DNA of 64,000 nucleotides. Origin: Fluviispira vulneris (GTDB lineage: Bacteria > Bdellovibrionota_B > Oligoflexia > Silvanigrellales > Silvanigrellaceae). Positions 8,542-17,333 of the stretch are shown in pieces. Location of the stretch: the NCBI RefSeq assembly GCF_014281055.1, contig NZ_JACRSE010000007.1, positions 21,822 through 85,821 of the forward strand, given 5' to 3'. Every line of letters begins with the position of its first letter. Within the stretch, counting starts at the first letter, position 1. A program made the translations under genes and the position numbers. The notes under the pieces were generated by a model, which had not been told where the DNA came from, searched no databases, and worked only from the letters and a program-made list of their open reading frames with translations.

Positions 8542-9210
8542 TCATAACAAAAGATCTTCATAGAAAGCACCAAACTTCATACTTGGGTGACATATTTGTA
8601 ATTCTAAAATCCATCTTTCTGCAGACGGAATAAAGTCGAGGTCAAATAAGCCTGCATTTGAATATTTTGAGTGCGAAAATTCAGATAGCCGATGACCTTT
8701 AACATATTCGGGTAATAGCAAATAGCCCATTTTTTCGACTTGCCAACGCGTGTATTCACATAATTTCTGCCCTGTTGCTTGAGTGTTTCGCCAATATTGT
8801 TGAACCTCAGCAAAGAGTTCTTTTATATCATTCTTAATCTGCAAAAATTGCTGTGCTTCTCCCATAACAAAAGTATTGCCACAGTCAGCTTCAATACCAT
8901 CCCATACAGGGCCCACATCGATATAAAAAATATCATTCTCTTTTAAAGTAACATTTTCTCTGTAGGAATCATCGAAACTCAAAATAGTTGATTCACCAAA
9001 GCGGATATGGGTCTTATGCCAAAACTTTCGAACTCCACAATCTGCAAAATATTGATTTGCCATTTTTATGGCTTCAAATTCCGTCATTCCTGGATGAATT
9101 TGTTGTTTAATTGCTTCAATAGCTGCCCAAGTTTTATTACGAGATGTTGTGGTCATCGATAAAATAGCATTAGTGTTTATATTTTCAATTTCAAGTTGAT
9201 TAATGGACAT
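8542..9210 (-). CDS. M24 family metallopeptidase (aminopeptidase P/Met-AP fold)
   Basis: A 222-residue pita-bread-fold protein. The five metal ligands of family M24 can be placed: Asp in IFYIDVGP, Asp in IEADCGNTF, His in VKGHRLSEFSH, Glu in ILELQICH and the near-terminal Glu in FYEDLLL. It may therefore be an active Xaa-Pro or creatinase-type hydrolase, although it lacks the N-terminal domain of true aminopeptidase P. The ATG at 9210 has AAAGG upstream; the extra 20 residues from 9270 have no such site. It lies downstream of the ABC operon but about 250 bases away. Confidence 0.83.
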   Translation of the reverse strand: MSINQLEIENINTNAILSMTTTSRNKTWAAIEAIKQQIHPGMTEFEAIKMANQYFADCGVRKFWHKTHIRFGESTILSFDDSYRENVTLKENDIFYIDVGPVWDGIEADCGNTFVMGEAQQFLQIKNDIKELFAEVQQYWRNTQATGQKLCEYTRWQVEKMGYLLLPEYVKGHRLSEFSHSKYSNAGLFDLDFIPSAERWILELQICHPSMKFGAFYEDLLL

Positions 9211-9375
9211 GACTTCGTACCTTTCAGAGAAAATTAAAGAAATATAAATTATACAGAACTCTGTTAGCATCTTTTAAGATTTTTAAACTGCACTAAATAA
9301 CTGCACATAAAAATGTATTTAGAACTATAGAATCACTGACAGTTGTATAGTAATTTTTGTGCCTAAAATTTTGGC

Positions 9376-9410
9376 AATTCATACTAACTGCCTCAGAAGT
9401 TATATGAATT
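9376..9410. terminator. Hairpin downstream of the ABC importer operon
   Basis: Arms at 9376-9389 and 9398-9410 (AATTCATA plus TAACT, one bulged base) form a 13-bp stem with an 8-base loop, 58 bases after the last gene of the leftward ABC operon. A short AT palindrome (TGCC/GGCA around AAAATTTT) lies beside it at 9360-9376. No long T run follows, so terminator function is a guess. Confidence 0.4.
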
Positions 9411-9467
9411 CTAGGTTCTACAGAGTAGCAGCCCATATAAACTTTGCCTTCAGGAGAGATAAATTTA

Positions 9468-10298
9468 TCAATTCACATCTTTACCTCCTTTTTGTATCGC
9501 GAGCACAATCAACACAATACTTCCGGTGAAAAATCTTAAGTCTGATGGCGCTAGACCAAAAGACAAAGCTATTCCCTGAATTTGTTGATAGATAAGTGCG
9601 CCAATAAAAGGGGCTGCGAGTTGTTTTGTTATTGTTCTATTTCCTATGATTGCTTCTCCAATCATAAGGCTTGCTAGTCCATGAATTACTATACCAACAC
9701 CAATACCTACATCCATGAAATTCTGCATTTGCACTATTAAACTGCCAGCAAGACCAAACAGAGAACCTGCAATGAATAATCCCAAGCTGGTATACTTGTT
9801 TATGCTGATCCCATTGTTCATAGCAAACTTAGGATTATTGCCAATAGTTCGAAACCGTAAACCAAAATCAGTTTGCAAAAACAAGGCAAAAGGCATAATG
9901 CAAAATACACAAACGATAATTAGCAATATAAGATCAATTTTTATGCCATTCATATCGAACAAAGCTATATTTGGTTTACCCATAATCCTGAGGTTAACAC
10001 TATAAGCCATAGTACTGAGTATTATCCCTGCTAGAAGACTATTGACTTTAAGTCGCAAAGCTACTTGCGATGTCCCCAATGCCAGCAATCCTCCCGCCAA
10101 CACACCACCAATAATAGAAAATATTTGTGGAATACCAGCAACAATTAGGCTTGCACAAACTGCACCTCCAAGTGGATAAGCCCCTTCCGCTGTCAAATCA
10201 GGGAAGTTGAGGAAACGGAATGGAATCATAATGCCAAAGGCAATCATTGCTAGTATTAAACCCTGCAATATCCCAGTATGAAAAAGCTCAGTTGCCAT
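9468..10298 (-). CDS. ABC transporter permease (TrpXYZ-type)
   Basis: A 276-residue integral membrane protein with about eight hydrophobic segments. It resembles the permeases of TrpX/ABC_sub_bind importers, which are distantly related to branched-chain amino-acid permeases: the N-terminal FRFLNFPDLTAEGAYPLGGAV and the later ALFLQTDFGLRFRTIGNN segments are characteristic. It overlaps the ATPase gene by 11 bases, which suggests translational coupling. In related systems the substrate is often tryptophan or tyrosine; the substrate here is unknown. Confidence 0.88.
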   Translation of the reverse strand: MATELFHTGILQGLILAMIAFGIMIPFRFLNFPDLTAEGAYPLGGAVCASLIVAGIPQIFSIIGGVLAGGLLALGTSQVALRLKVNSLLAGIILSTMAYSVNLRIMGKPNIALFDMNGIKIDLILLIIVCVFCIMPFALFLQTDFGLRFRTIGNNPKFAMNNGISINKYTSLGLFIAGSLFGLAGSLIVQMQNFMDVGIGVGIVIHGLASLMIGEAIIGNRTITKQLAAPFIGALIYQQIQGIALSFGLAPSDLRFFTGSIVLIVLAIQKGGKDVN

Positions 10299-11022
10299 TT
10301 TCTCCTCCGGATATTAAGAGTTGATCTTCATACTGATGAAACATTGCAAGTAAATCATGCACTGCCAATGCCTTCTTTTGTTTCCCTTGAAAGTCCAGCG
10401 CTACTTTTCCTTGGTGAAGCATAATTAAGCGATTTCCATATTTAATAGCATCATCCATTTTATGCGTAATCATTATAGCAGTGAGTTCAAGATTCTTGGT
10501 TTGCTTGTGTGTATATTCCATAAGCAGAGTCTGCATTTTAGGATCAAGCGCCGAAGTATGTTCATCTAATAATAAAATTTGTCTTCCTGAATGAATCGCC
10601 ATTAGGGTTGCAATCATTTGTCTTTGCCCACCAGATAACATTTTCAGTGGCTGATCTATATATTCCTCTAAGCCAATATCTAATTTTTTTAGCTTTTGAA
10701 TAACTTTATTTCGAAACCTTCTATAAAATAATAATTTTGGTGAATTTATTTCATTTAGGGCAATATTCTCAAGCAGAGTCATTTCAGGAACTGTACCCAG
10801 GTTTACGTCTTGTACAACTTGGGCCACATCACCTTTTAGTTTTATCGTGCCAGAATCCGCTTTATATTCATTGCTAATTAACTTAAGCAACGTAGATTTA
10901 CCACATCCATTGGCTCCAATTAGAATGCAGAAATCCCCTTTTTCTACTGATAGACTCACTTCATTAATCACAGGCCTAAAAAGGCCTTGAAATGACTTGG
11001 TCACTTTAGCAATTTGAATCAT
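10288..11022 (-). CDS. ABC transporter ATP-binding protein (TrpXYZ-type)
   Basis: A 244-residue ABC ATPase with Walker A GANGCGKST, a Q-loop region (AQVVQDVNLG), signature LSGGQRQ, Walker B ILLLDEHTSALDP and the switch His in MITHKM. DEHTSALDP in place of the usual DEPTSALDP is typical of this ATPase group. It is the middle gene of a compact binding protein-ATPase-permease operon, starting 3 bases after the binding-protein gene. Confidence 0.92.
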   Translation of the reverse strand: MIQIAKVTKSFQGLFRPVINEVSLSVEKGDFCILIGANGCGKSTLLKLISNEYKADSGTIKLKGDVAQVVQDVNLGTVPEMTLLENIALNEINSPKLLFYRRFRNKVIQKLKKLDIGLEEYIDQPLKMLSGGQRQMIATLMAIHSGRQILLLDEHTSALDPKMQTLLMEYTHKQTKNLELTAIMITHKMDDAIKYGNRLIMLHQGKVALDFQGKQKKALAVHDLLAMFHQYEDQLLISGGENGN

Positions 11023-11025
11023 ATG

Positions 11026-11994
11026 TCACTCAATAATTTCTATATTGGAAGGAAAGCTAAGACCTAGCTCTATTGCAAGCTTTTTATTAATCACACCATG
11101 ATGTTCTTCAGCAGTTGGATAAAATGGATTTAAATCCCTGATATTTTGTCCTCGCATAATCTCTGCTGTGAGTTTCGCTGCATTTCTACCAACTGCAATA
11201 TAATCAACTCCATAACTTGCAAGAGCCAATCCATCTTTCACAGCCTGTGCTTCTACGTTAAATACAGGAATATGAAATTTACGGGCTTCGGCGCTAATGA
11301 CTGGTAATGTTGGTTGGATTGGTCCACTCGTACCTACATAGATAAAATCTACTTTGCTTTTAAATTCCTGCATTCTAATCTGGACATCACGAGCTTGTTC
11401 CACTGGTATTGCGATAACAGAAATATCAAACTCTGATGCACTTGCTTTCATCATTTGAACGAGTGCAATATCGTTCGCTTCTGAAGTTGCATACAATAGT
11501 CCAACTCTCCTTGCTTCTGGTAAAATTGATTTAGCAAATTTCAGAAAAGCTCTCAAATCTTGCATATCAGAACTCCCTGTAATATTTGCCTCAGCTTTAT
11601 ATTTCTCTTTAATCAATCCAGCTTCAACGGGATCTGTAATGACTGTATAAATTAAAGGAATATCATGAATCTTACCTTTGGCTGCCTGCGCAATTGGGGT
11701 GGTTAATACCAGCATGGCTTTTGGGTTTTTAGCTTTAAGGCTGATAAGCATTTGAGGGATCAAGCTTGGATCGAATCCAGCATCAGCAGTTTCGTAATGT
11801 ACATTTTGATTTTCTATAAATCCTTCGACTCTCATCTGCTCTTTGAAACCAAGTATGGCAGCATCAAGTGAAGCATGTGAGCCATAATTAGCTATAGCTA
11901 TAACTGGCAGCGCATTGTTTTTCTTATTATTATAAAGAATGAGTGCTATTATAAGAATAATAAAGACAGCAATAAAGTAGGGAGTTTTTTTCAT
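11026..11994 (-). CDS. ABC transporter substrate-binding protein (ABC_sub_bind family)
   Basis: A 322-residue periplasmic binding protein of the PF04392 type. It has an N-terminal hydrophobic signal or anchor (residues 7-22, followed by YNNKKNN) and no lipobox cysteine, so it may stay anchored or be cleaved by signal peptidase I. Family features include PVIAIANYGSHASLDAAILGFKE (given here in part), PLIYTVITDPVEAGL and VGRNAAKLTAEIMRG. It is the first gene of the three-gene importer operon. A small hairpin (AGTTACT/AGTAACT) at 12062-12079, about 70 bases upstream, could be its operator. Confidence 0.9.
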   Translation of the reverse strand: MKKTPYFIAVFIILIIALILYNNKKNNALPVIAIANYGSHASLDAAILGFKEQMRVEGFIENQNVHYETADAGFDPSLIPQMLISLKAKNPKAMLVLTTPIAQAAKGKIHDIPLIYTVITDPVEAGLIKEKYKAEANITGSSDMQDLRAFLKFAKSILPEARRVGLLYATSEANDIALVQMMKASASEFDISVIAIPVEQARDVQIRMQEFKSKVDFIYVGTSGPIQPTLPVISAEARKFHIPVFNVEAQAVKDGLALASYGVDYIAVGRNAAKLTAEIMRGQNIRDLNPFYPTAEEHHGVINKKLAIELGLSFPSNIEIIE

Positions 11995-12609
11995 ATATTC
12001 TCCATGTCAACATTTAATTTTTTATAGATAAAGGTAATTAATATATATTTTAATGAAGGTCAGTTACTGATAAGTAACTATAATAATATTATAGGCCGAA
12101 AGGCCATAGTATAAAAAAAATAGGGGATATTTGAAATGAGGATTCTAAAACAATAGGTAACATTTTATAAACCAGAAATTAAAAATTGACAAAGTAACGC
12201 ATACAAACGAATTAACGCCAGCAACACCATCGAGTTGTCAAATTTTTATTTACTAAGTTTACCATTGTTTGTTTTATCCTATTAAACTGCAATAAAGCTT
12301 TATTAAAAGGCTCAGTATTTTGAATATCCTAATATTGTTACTATGTCAAACGTATATCATTTTTTTAAAAGTTCGTAATGCTGGTTGCTATGTTTAAAGG
12401 AAAAAAATACTTTTTTGCTCATCTTTAAAAGGAAAAAAATTTAAGCTTTAGCACCAATTAAATTTATAATCTTAAATTATTTTTTTTTATTATAATCTAA
12501 TAGAGATTTCATAGCTTTCATAGTTTCTCAAATGTTATACACACGCACTCGACAAGTATGGCTTTTCCCCATTGACTTAATCTGAAATAAGATGTACCAC
12601 AAATGTAGG
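11995..12609. other. Long AT-rich intergenic region
   Basis: No credible gene was found in these 615 bases. Visible elements are a 7-bp inverted repeat (AGTTACT-gata-AGTAACT, 12062-12079), a GGCC-GAAA-GGCC tetraloop hairpin near 12095-12106 followed by a run of A, a spaced near-complementary pair (AAAAATTGACAA near 12182, TTGTCAAATTTTT near 12235), and two copies of a TTTAAAGGAAAAAAA-like direct repeat near 12392 and 12425. It holds the promoter of the leftward ABC operon and, at its right end, that of the SRP RNA. Confidence 0.4.
12572..12600 (+). promoter_or_regulatory. Possible promoter of the SRP RNA transcript
   Basis: TTGACT (12572-12577) and a poor -10, TACCAC (12595-12600), are separated by 17 bases. 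If used, transcription would begin near 12607, giving a precursor that includes the three hairpins before the SRP RNA body. Confidence 0.35.
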
Positions 12610-12671
12610 TTGAGGGATTAGCCCCTCGATAACCAATCCCATGGGATGGTTAGTATGCTTACAGAGCATAC
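12610..12671 (+). other. Three consecutive hairpins 5' of the SRP RNA
   Basis: Three stems follow each other with almost no gaps: TTGAGGG with CCCTCGA (12610-12629, one wobble), TAACCAATCCC with GGGATGGTTA (12630-12652, one bulged A), and GTATGC with GCATAC (12653-12671). The next stem is the closing helix of the SRP RNA at 12676. They may form a 5' extension of the SRP RNA precursor or a separate small RNA. The pairings are seen directly; the function is not known. Confidence 0.45.
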
Positions 12672-12675
12672 AAAG

Positions 12676-12795
12676 CAACCATGAGAGGTGGTTGTAGGCC
12701 CTTAGTGTTTTTCTAATGAACCCGCCAGAGTCGGAAGGCAGCAACGGTGTTTAGGATGACAGGTAAGACCAGCTTGCAGCCACCCCTCATGGTTG
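12676..12795 (+). ncRNA. ffs: Signal recognition particle RNA (4.5S-like)
   Basis: About 120 nt closed by a 16-bp helix (12676-12691 with 12780-12795, one mismatch). Its apex carries the Ffh-binding domain IV motif, with a GGAA tetraloop and AGCA internal-loop strand in CCAGAGTCGGAAGGCAGCA. The size fits the short SRP RNA of Gram-negative bacteria. The 3' side of the closing helix runs straight into a T-rich stretch, so the gene ends in its own terminator. It sits just upstream of dnaX, a common arrangement. Confidence 0.9.
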
Positions 12796-12810
12796 TTTTT
12801 TATTTTATTT
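12780..12810 (+). terminator. T-rich terminator of the SRP RNA
   Basis: The 3' arm of the SRP RNA closing helix is followed at once by GTTTTTTATTTTATTT, which would release the transcript at the end of the RNA. Confidence 0.6.
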
Positions 12811-12986
12811 GTGCATGTTAAAATTATGTACTTACCTTGAACTTTCTTGATTTTTGTTTTTCCTGAACACATACTATTTCTAATTGAAAGTTATCATTCT
12901 TGTTTTTTGCAAGGATTGATAATCTCTAATTATGTGATAAATCAATATTAACTCTTATTTTTAAATTTTTATTCGGTAACCCAACT

Positions 12987-14897
12987 ATGCGCTTAGACAA
13001 CAACTCCCAAAACCATATTACCCCTCAGCATGAGGAAAAAAATTATATTGTTTTGGCACGACGCACACGCCCCCAAAGTTTTTCAGAACTCGTGGGCCAA
13101 GAAGATGTCTCCAAAGCCATCGAAGGAATGCTTTCCAATAAAAAAGTTCCCCACGCTTTTCTTTTTACAGGCACAAGAGGAACAGGAAAAACCTCAAGTG
13201 CACGTATCTTGGCAAAATCACTCTGCTGCGAAAAAGGTCCAACACATTCTCCTTGCCAAACTTGTATCCATTGCACACAAATCACAGCTTGCGCCCACGA
13301 TGACGTACTGGAAATTGATGGAGCCTCGAACACGGGCATTGACAATATCCGAGAATTACGTGAAGCAACCCGTTTTTATCCAAATTCAGCACGTTATAAA
13401 GTTTTTATAATTGATGAAGTTCATATGCTTAGCACAGGGGCATTCAATGCCTTACTGAAAACTCTTGAAGAGCCCCCCCCCCAAGTTGTATTTATTTTAG
13501 CCACAACAGAACTACACAAAGTTCCAATCACAGTGCGCTCTCGCTGCATGATTTTTTCCTTTAAAAAAATTGATCCAGAAGTGATCGCCGAGCATTTAAA
13601 AGGCATTTTGCATAAAGAAAATATTCAATTTGAAGATGATGCCCTGAAAATGATTGCACGCGAAGCAAAAGGTTCTCTGCGAGATTCTCTCAGTCTTCTC
13701 GAACAGATCATTGCAATTTGCGACCATACATTTATTTCAACTGAACAAACCAAAAAAGGACTTTGCTTACAGGGAGAAGAAATTGCTGAAAGAATATTCA
13801 CAGCTATTTGTGCTCAAGAAACGGGCCAAGCAATTGAGCTCTTGCAGCAAGCAGATACCGCAAGCCTAGATATCGCAACGCTTATAGAAAATACAGCCCA
13901 GCTCTTCCGCAATAGCATGCTAATAAAGAGCCTAAATGATAAAGAAAGAACCATTCGTCTCACACAGCTCTTACCTAAAGAATATGATACATTAAAAATG
14001 ACAGCAGATAAGCTGTCCATAGCAAGCTTAAGTGAAATATTCAGACTGCTTTCAAGCTCTGTAAAAGAAATTGCTCGCAGCAATGCAGGACTTGCGTGGG
14101 CAGAAATTATAGTCACAGATTGTATTGCCCGCGCAGAATGGCTTTCAGCAGCAGAAATCATGTCACTCATACGCAATGGAGGAGGACAGAACGTTCCTCT
14201 CCCATTACACAGTGCTGCACAAAAACCAATTATAATGAGTCCCGAAAAGCCGGTACCTAAAGAAGAAATGAAAGTAACAGGTCCTTCTCTACAAAACCAA
14301 AACCCTAGCAATGTAAAAGCAAATTCTATTGATTTAGAAGCATTTAAAAATCTCGTAATGCACGCTGAAAAAAGAAGCAAAACCTTAGCCACACGCTTGG
14401 GATTTGCAAAAATTGATATTTTTACTGCTAAAACAGTCCAATTTTCAGATTCACCAGAAAACTCAACCTACCTTTCTTTTAATGAATCTGATTTAATTCA
14501 TTTTTGGGAAAGCATACGAGAAATTGGTTTCCAAGATGCTGAATTTAAAGGAACATTTACGCCTAAGGCACCTCAAATAAGAAAAATTCCACTGAAAGAC
14601 CAACAATCCCTGCAAAACAATTTAAAAAGTCCATCCGAAAGACAAACCCATTCACTCAAGGCACCCAAAAATCAACAAAACGTAGCACTACATTTTCAAA
14701 AATATAATGAAAATATAAGTATAAATACAAAAACAGAAAGCAAACAGCTAACAAAAAAGGCTATATCTCTCTCAGAAATTAAAACCCATGAAAAAAGCCA
14801 AGATTTTCTACAAAGAGAGAGAGCTATTCTTGAAAAAGAACATATTCAACAACTTAAAAAACTTGCGACGGAGATTCAAATCACTTCACTCGAATAA
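12987..14897 (+). CDS. dnaX: DNA polymerase III subunit gamma/tau
   Basis: The 636-residue clamp-loader ATPase of the replisome. Conserved parts are RPQSFSELVGQEDV, Walker A GTRGTGKTSSARI, the four-Cys zinc module (CCEKGPTHSPCQTCIHC), Walker B IIDEVHMLS, EEPPPQVVFILATTE and the Arg-finger SRC. The C-terminal third is Lys/Gln-rich and divergent, as in tau tails. A run of C near 13472-13481 encodes three prolines and does not break the frame. No obvious programmed-frameshift heptamer with a hairpin was identified, so it is unclear whether a short gamma form is made. Confidence 0.96.
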   Translation: MRLDNNSQNHITPQHEEKNYIVLARRTRPQSFSELVGQEDVSKAIEGMLSNKKVPHAFLFTGTRGTGKTSSARILAKSLCCEKGPTHSPCQTCIHCTQITACAHDDVLEIDGASNTGIDNIRELREATRFYPNSARYKVFIIDEVHMLSTGAFNALLKTLEEPPPQVVFILATTELHKVPITVRSRCMIFSFKKIDPEVIAEHLKGILHKENIQFEDDALKMIAREAKGSLRDSLSLLEQIIAICDHTFISTEQTKKGLCLQGEEIAERIFTAICAQETGQAIELLQQADTASLDIATLIENTAQLFRNSMLIKSLNDKERTIRLTQLLPKEYDTLKMTADKLSIASLSEIFRLLSSSVKEIARSNAGLAWAEIIVTDCIARAEWLSAAEIMSLIRNGGGQNVPLPLHSAAQKPIIMSPEKPVPKEEMKVTGPSLQNQNPSNVKANSIDLEAFKNLVMHAEKRSKTLATRLGFAKIDIFTAKTVQFSDSPENSTYLSFNESDLIHFWESIREIGFQDAEFKGTFTPKAPQIRKIPLKDQQSLQNNLKSPSERQTHSLKAPKNQQNVALHFQKYNENISINTKTESKQLTKKAISLSEIKTHEKSQDFLQRERAILEKEHIQQLKKLATEIQITSLE

Positions 14898-15069
14898 ATC
14901 TGTGCAATTTTTTAAAAAAAGAGCACAAAAGTCAATTCTGTTCTTGCACTCAGAAAAAAGATTTGGTTACATTTTTTACTGGTATATGACAGAGACAATC
15001 TCATTACCGATTTTTAAAAAGAAGTATATATAAGTTCCGCTAAATTAAGGTTTATTTCTGGAGGTTCTG

Positions 15070-15417
15070 ATGGTTCTAAATGCTGACACTATTGATGAAA
15101 AATTACTTCATCAAGTAAATCAATCAATCGAAATGGCAAAATCTGACGACGAAGACGAAGATGATGATGACGATTTCTATGACGAAGACGATGAAGACGA
15201 AGATGATGAAGATGACTACGACGACGATGATGATGATGACTACGGCGATGATGATGATTATTATGACGATGATGATGATGAAGACGAAGATGATGATTAT
15301 TATGATGATGAAGACGAAGATGATGATGATTTAGATGATGAAGATGACGACTATTACGATGACGATGATCTCGATGACGAAGACGACGATGATTTAGATG
15401 AAGATGAGGATGAGTGA
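15070..15417 (+). CDS. Extremely acidic Asp/Glu-rich protein
   Basis: A 115-residue protein that begins with an ordinary helix-like 25 residues (VLNADTIDEKLLHQVNQSIE) and then becomes almost pure Asp and Glu, broken only by Tyr, Phe, Leu and single Gly. It is surely translated: GGAGG lies six bases before the ATG, and a hairpin terminator follows the stop. The tail recalls the acidic C-terminus of the RNA polymerase delta subunit or nucleic-acid-mimic proteins, but no such domain is visible. Possible roles are cation binding or masking of a basic partner. The function is not known. Confidence 0.75.
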   Translation: MVLNADTIDEKLLHQVNQSIEMAKSDDEDEDDDDDFYDEDDEDEDDEDDYDDDDDDDYGDDDDYYDDDDDEDEDDDYYDDEDEDDDDLDDEDDDYYDDDDLDDEDDDDLDEDEDE

Positions 15418-15422
15418 TTCTT

Positions 15423-15446
15423 AAATTCTTTAGCAAAGAATTTTTT
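15423..15446 (+). terminator. Terminator after the acidic-protein gene
   Basis: AAATTCTTT (15423-15431), a 3-base loop and AAAGAATTT (15435-15443), running into a T run of six that starts within the second arm. It overlaps the stop codon of the convergent CorC-like gene and might work in both directions. Confidence 0.65.
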
Positions 15447-16740
15447 AAGCATTGCTCATTCGCACAACGACTCGGCGTACTCTTCTTTTGCTGACCTCAA
15501 CAACTTCCATTATCACATTATTAATTGTTAATTTATCACCAGATTTTGGAATTTGTCCAAAATGATGTAAAATAAGCCCAGCTAAAGTATCAAATTCTTG
15601 GTTATCGTTACCCTTAATTAGGTCTGCAACTTTTATATCAAAAAAATCACAGAAGTCATCGATATGAATTTTACATTCTACTAGAAATTGATTGGCTACT
15701 TGTGTGGGCCTAATTGCATCTTCTTCATTGTCAAATTCATCTCTTACTTCTCCAAATATTTCTTCAAAAATATCTTCCATTGTTACAATGCCGCTCGTGC
15801 CACCATATTCATCTAGCACAATAGCCATATGTTGTTTATGTCTTTTCATTTCTTGAAAAAGATGATCGACTGCTTTTGTTTCAGGTATAAACATCACTTC
15901 ACGGCGAATTTCGGATACATTTGCATCGAGTCGCGATGCTTCATGCTGATGCTTTTTTAAGAAAAAAAGCGCATCTTTAGCATGAATTGTTCCAATAATA
16001 TTGTCAATTTTGTCTTCATACACTGGAATACGAGAAAGCCCCGTTTCTTTAAATTTATCGATCACATCGACAATTTTCATAGATTGGGAAACTGCTGTTA
16101 AATCTATTCGATGAACCATAATCTCACGCACCACAGTGTCACCTAGCTCAAAAATACCAGATAACATATCATGCTTCTGTTCAGCTATGACACCTTCTTT
16201 TTCACCAACATTTATTAAAAATTCGAGTTCTTCTTCTGTAATTTGTGGATCATTTGATAATTTATTTTTACGTGAAAATAATGACCCGATATAATTGCTC
16301 ACAAAAGTCATCAGTAAAGTAACAGGAAGTAACAAAAGATAAAATATTTTAAAAACTTTCAAAGCTGGAACGACTATCTTTACTGCATTGGCTTTAGCAA
16401 AAGTTTTTGGAATAATTTCTGCAAATAAAACAATAATTATTGTCATGACTGCAGTGACTACAAAAATAGACGATGAGCCAAAATGTTCACGGATAATATC
16501 ATCGACAAAGACGGAAGCAAAAATATTTGCTAGATTGTTACCAATTAAAAGGGCAGCTAAAACTCGATTTGGAGTGTTTAACCACAGCTTTAAAATCTGG
16601 GATGATTTCTGCCCAGATTCATACATGTGCTTTGCTTTTAAGTTAGAAATACTTGTCGCAGCTGTTTCTGTCATAGAAAAAAATGCAGAAAGACTTAAAC
16701 TGATAAATACAATCAAGAGACCAATCAACAATGATTCCAA
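15445..16740 (-). CDS. HlyC/CorC family transporter (CNNM domain, CBS pair)
   Basis: A 431-residue inner-membrane protein. It has an N-terminal DUF21/CNNM membrane domain with about four hydrophobic segments (1 to about 170), a CBS pair (about 195-325: [11 protein letters not shown]..., [20 protein letters not shown]), and a C-terminal CorC_HlyC domain ([20 protein letters not shown]). Homologues are linked to magnesium or cobalt efflux. The start is TTG at 16740 with GGAG seven bases upstream. It lies 14 bases after ybeY; ybeY and corC-like genes are neighbours in many bacteria. Confidence 0.93.
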   Translation of the reverse strand: MESLLIGLLIVFISLSLSAFFSMTETAATSISNLKAKHMYESGQKSSQILKLWLNTPNRVLAALLIGNNLANIFASVFVDDIIREHFGSSSIFVVTAVMTIIIVLFAEIIPKTFAKANAVKIVVPALKVFKIFYLLLLPVTLLMTFVSNYIGSLFSRKNKLSNDPQITEEELEFLINVGEKEGVIAEQKHDMLSGIFELGDTVVREIMVHRIDLTAVSQSMKIVDVIDKFKETGLSRIPVYEDKIDNIIGTIHAKDALFFLKKHQHEASRLDANVSEIRREVMFIPETKAVDHLFQEMKRHKQHMAIVLDEYGGTSGIVTMEDIFEEIFGEVRDEFDNEEDAIRPTQVANQFLVECKIHIDDFCDFFDIKVADLIKGNDNQEFDTLAGLILHHFGQIPKSGDKLTINNVIMEVVEVSKRRVRRVVVRMSNA

Positions 16741-16754
16741 TTCGGGGTCTCCTT

Positions 16755-17324
16755 TTATTTTATAAGATCAGTATGACACCAATTTGCTTTTCCCATTGCT
16801 AAAATAACTTCCTTTTTTATAATTTTTTCCAAATGTGACATGACATTCCAAGCATGTTCATTCCTTTCATGATCAAATCCCTTTAAATGAATAATACCAT
16901 GAATTATCATTCTTTCTAACTCTTCAGAAAGAGTCATACGTGCACGTTTTGCCTGATTAAAGCAAACAGGCAGACAAATAAGAATATCGCCTAAATAGAC
17001 AAAGCCTGAAACAGGATCAGAGTCTAAAGCTGGAAAGCTTAAGACATCTGTAGGGTAAAGCTTTCCCCTAAATTGTGAGTTTATCGATAACATTTCTTCA
17101 CTATCACAAAAACGAATTGACACTTCTGTGGAAAAATCATTGAGAAGAGCAAGAATAAATTTTATTCTATGTTTGATTTCATTCATTTCCACAGATATTT
17201 TAACAAGATCTTTTTGCTCAATATACTTACCATCACGTGATTTTAATATTTTCTTAAATTTTTTTGTAGAAAAAATAATATTTGTAGAAAATTTGGGCTT
17301 TTTTAATTTATGCATTTTTTTCAC
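16755..17324 (-). CDS. ybeY: rRNA maturation endoribonuclease YbeY
   Basis: YbeY is a zinc-dependent protein of 16S rRNA 3'-end maturation and ribosome quality control. The diagnostic metal motif HGIIHLKGFDH (the HxxxHxxGxDH pattern) is present near residue 140, together with NSQFRGKLYPTDVLSFP and YLGDILICLP. At 189 residues it is about 35 longer than usual because of a Lys-rich N-terminal extension. The GTG at 17324 has a weak ribosome site, so the true start may be the ATG at 17315 or later. It is co-directional with the upstream BamB-like gene (9-base gap) and the downstream CorC-like gene. Confidence 0.93.
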   Translation of the reverse strand: MKKMHKLKKPKFSTNIIFSTKKFKKILKSRDGKYIEQKDLVKISVEMNEIKHRIKFILALLNDFSTEVSIRFCDSEEMLSINSQFRGKLYPTDVLSFPALDSDPVSGFVYLGDILICLPVCFNQAKRARMTLSEELERMIIHGIIHLKGFDHERNEHAWNVMSHLEKIIKKEVILAMGKANWCHTDLIK

Positions 17325-17333
17325 TATCTAAAA

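Noticed and set aside
13472..13481. Run of C in dnaX as a frameshift or assembly error
   Set aside because: The frame stays open and gives the conserved EEPPPQVV block, so the run is correct as given.
14788..15033. 81-codon frame overlapping the dnaX end
   Set aside because: It lacks a ribosome site and mirrors the Lys-rich tail of dnaX in another frame.
15089..15436. 115-codon minus-strand frame rich in His, Arg and Asn opposite the acidic gene
   Set aside because: It is the antisense reading of GAT/GAC/GAA codons and lacks a ribosome site; the plus strand has GGAGG and a terminator.
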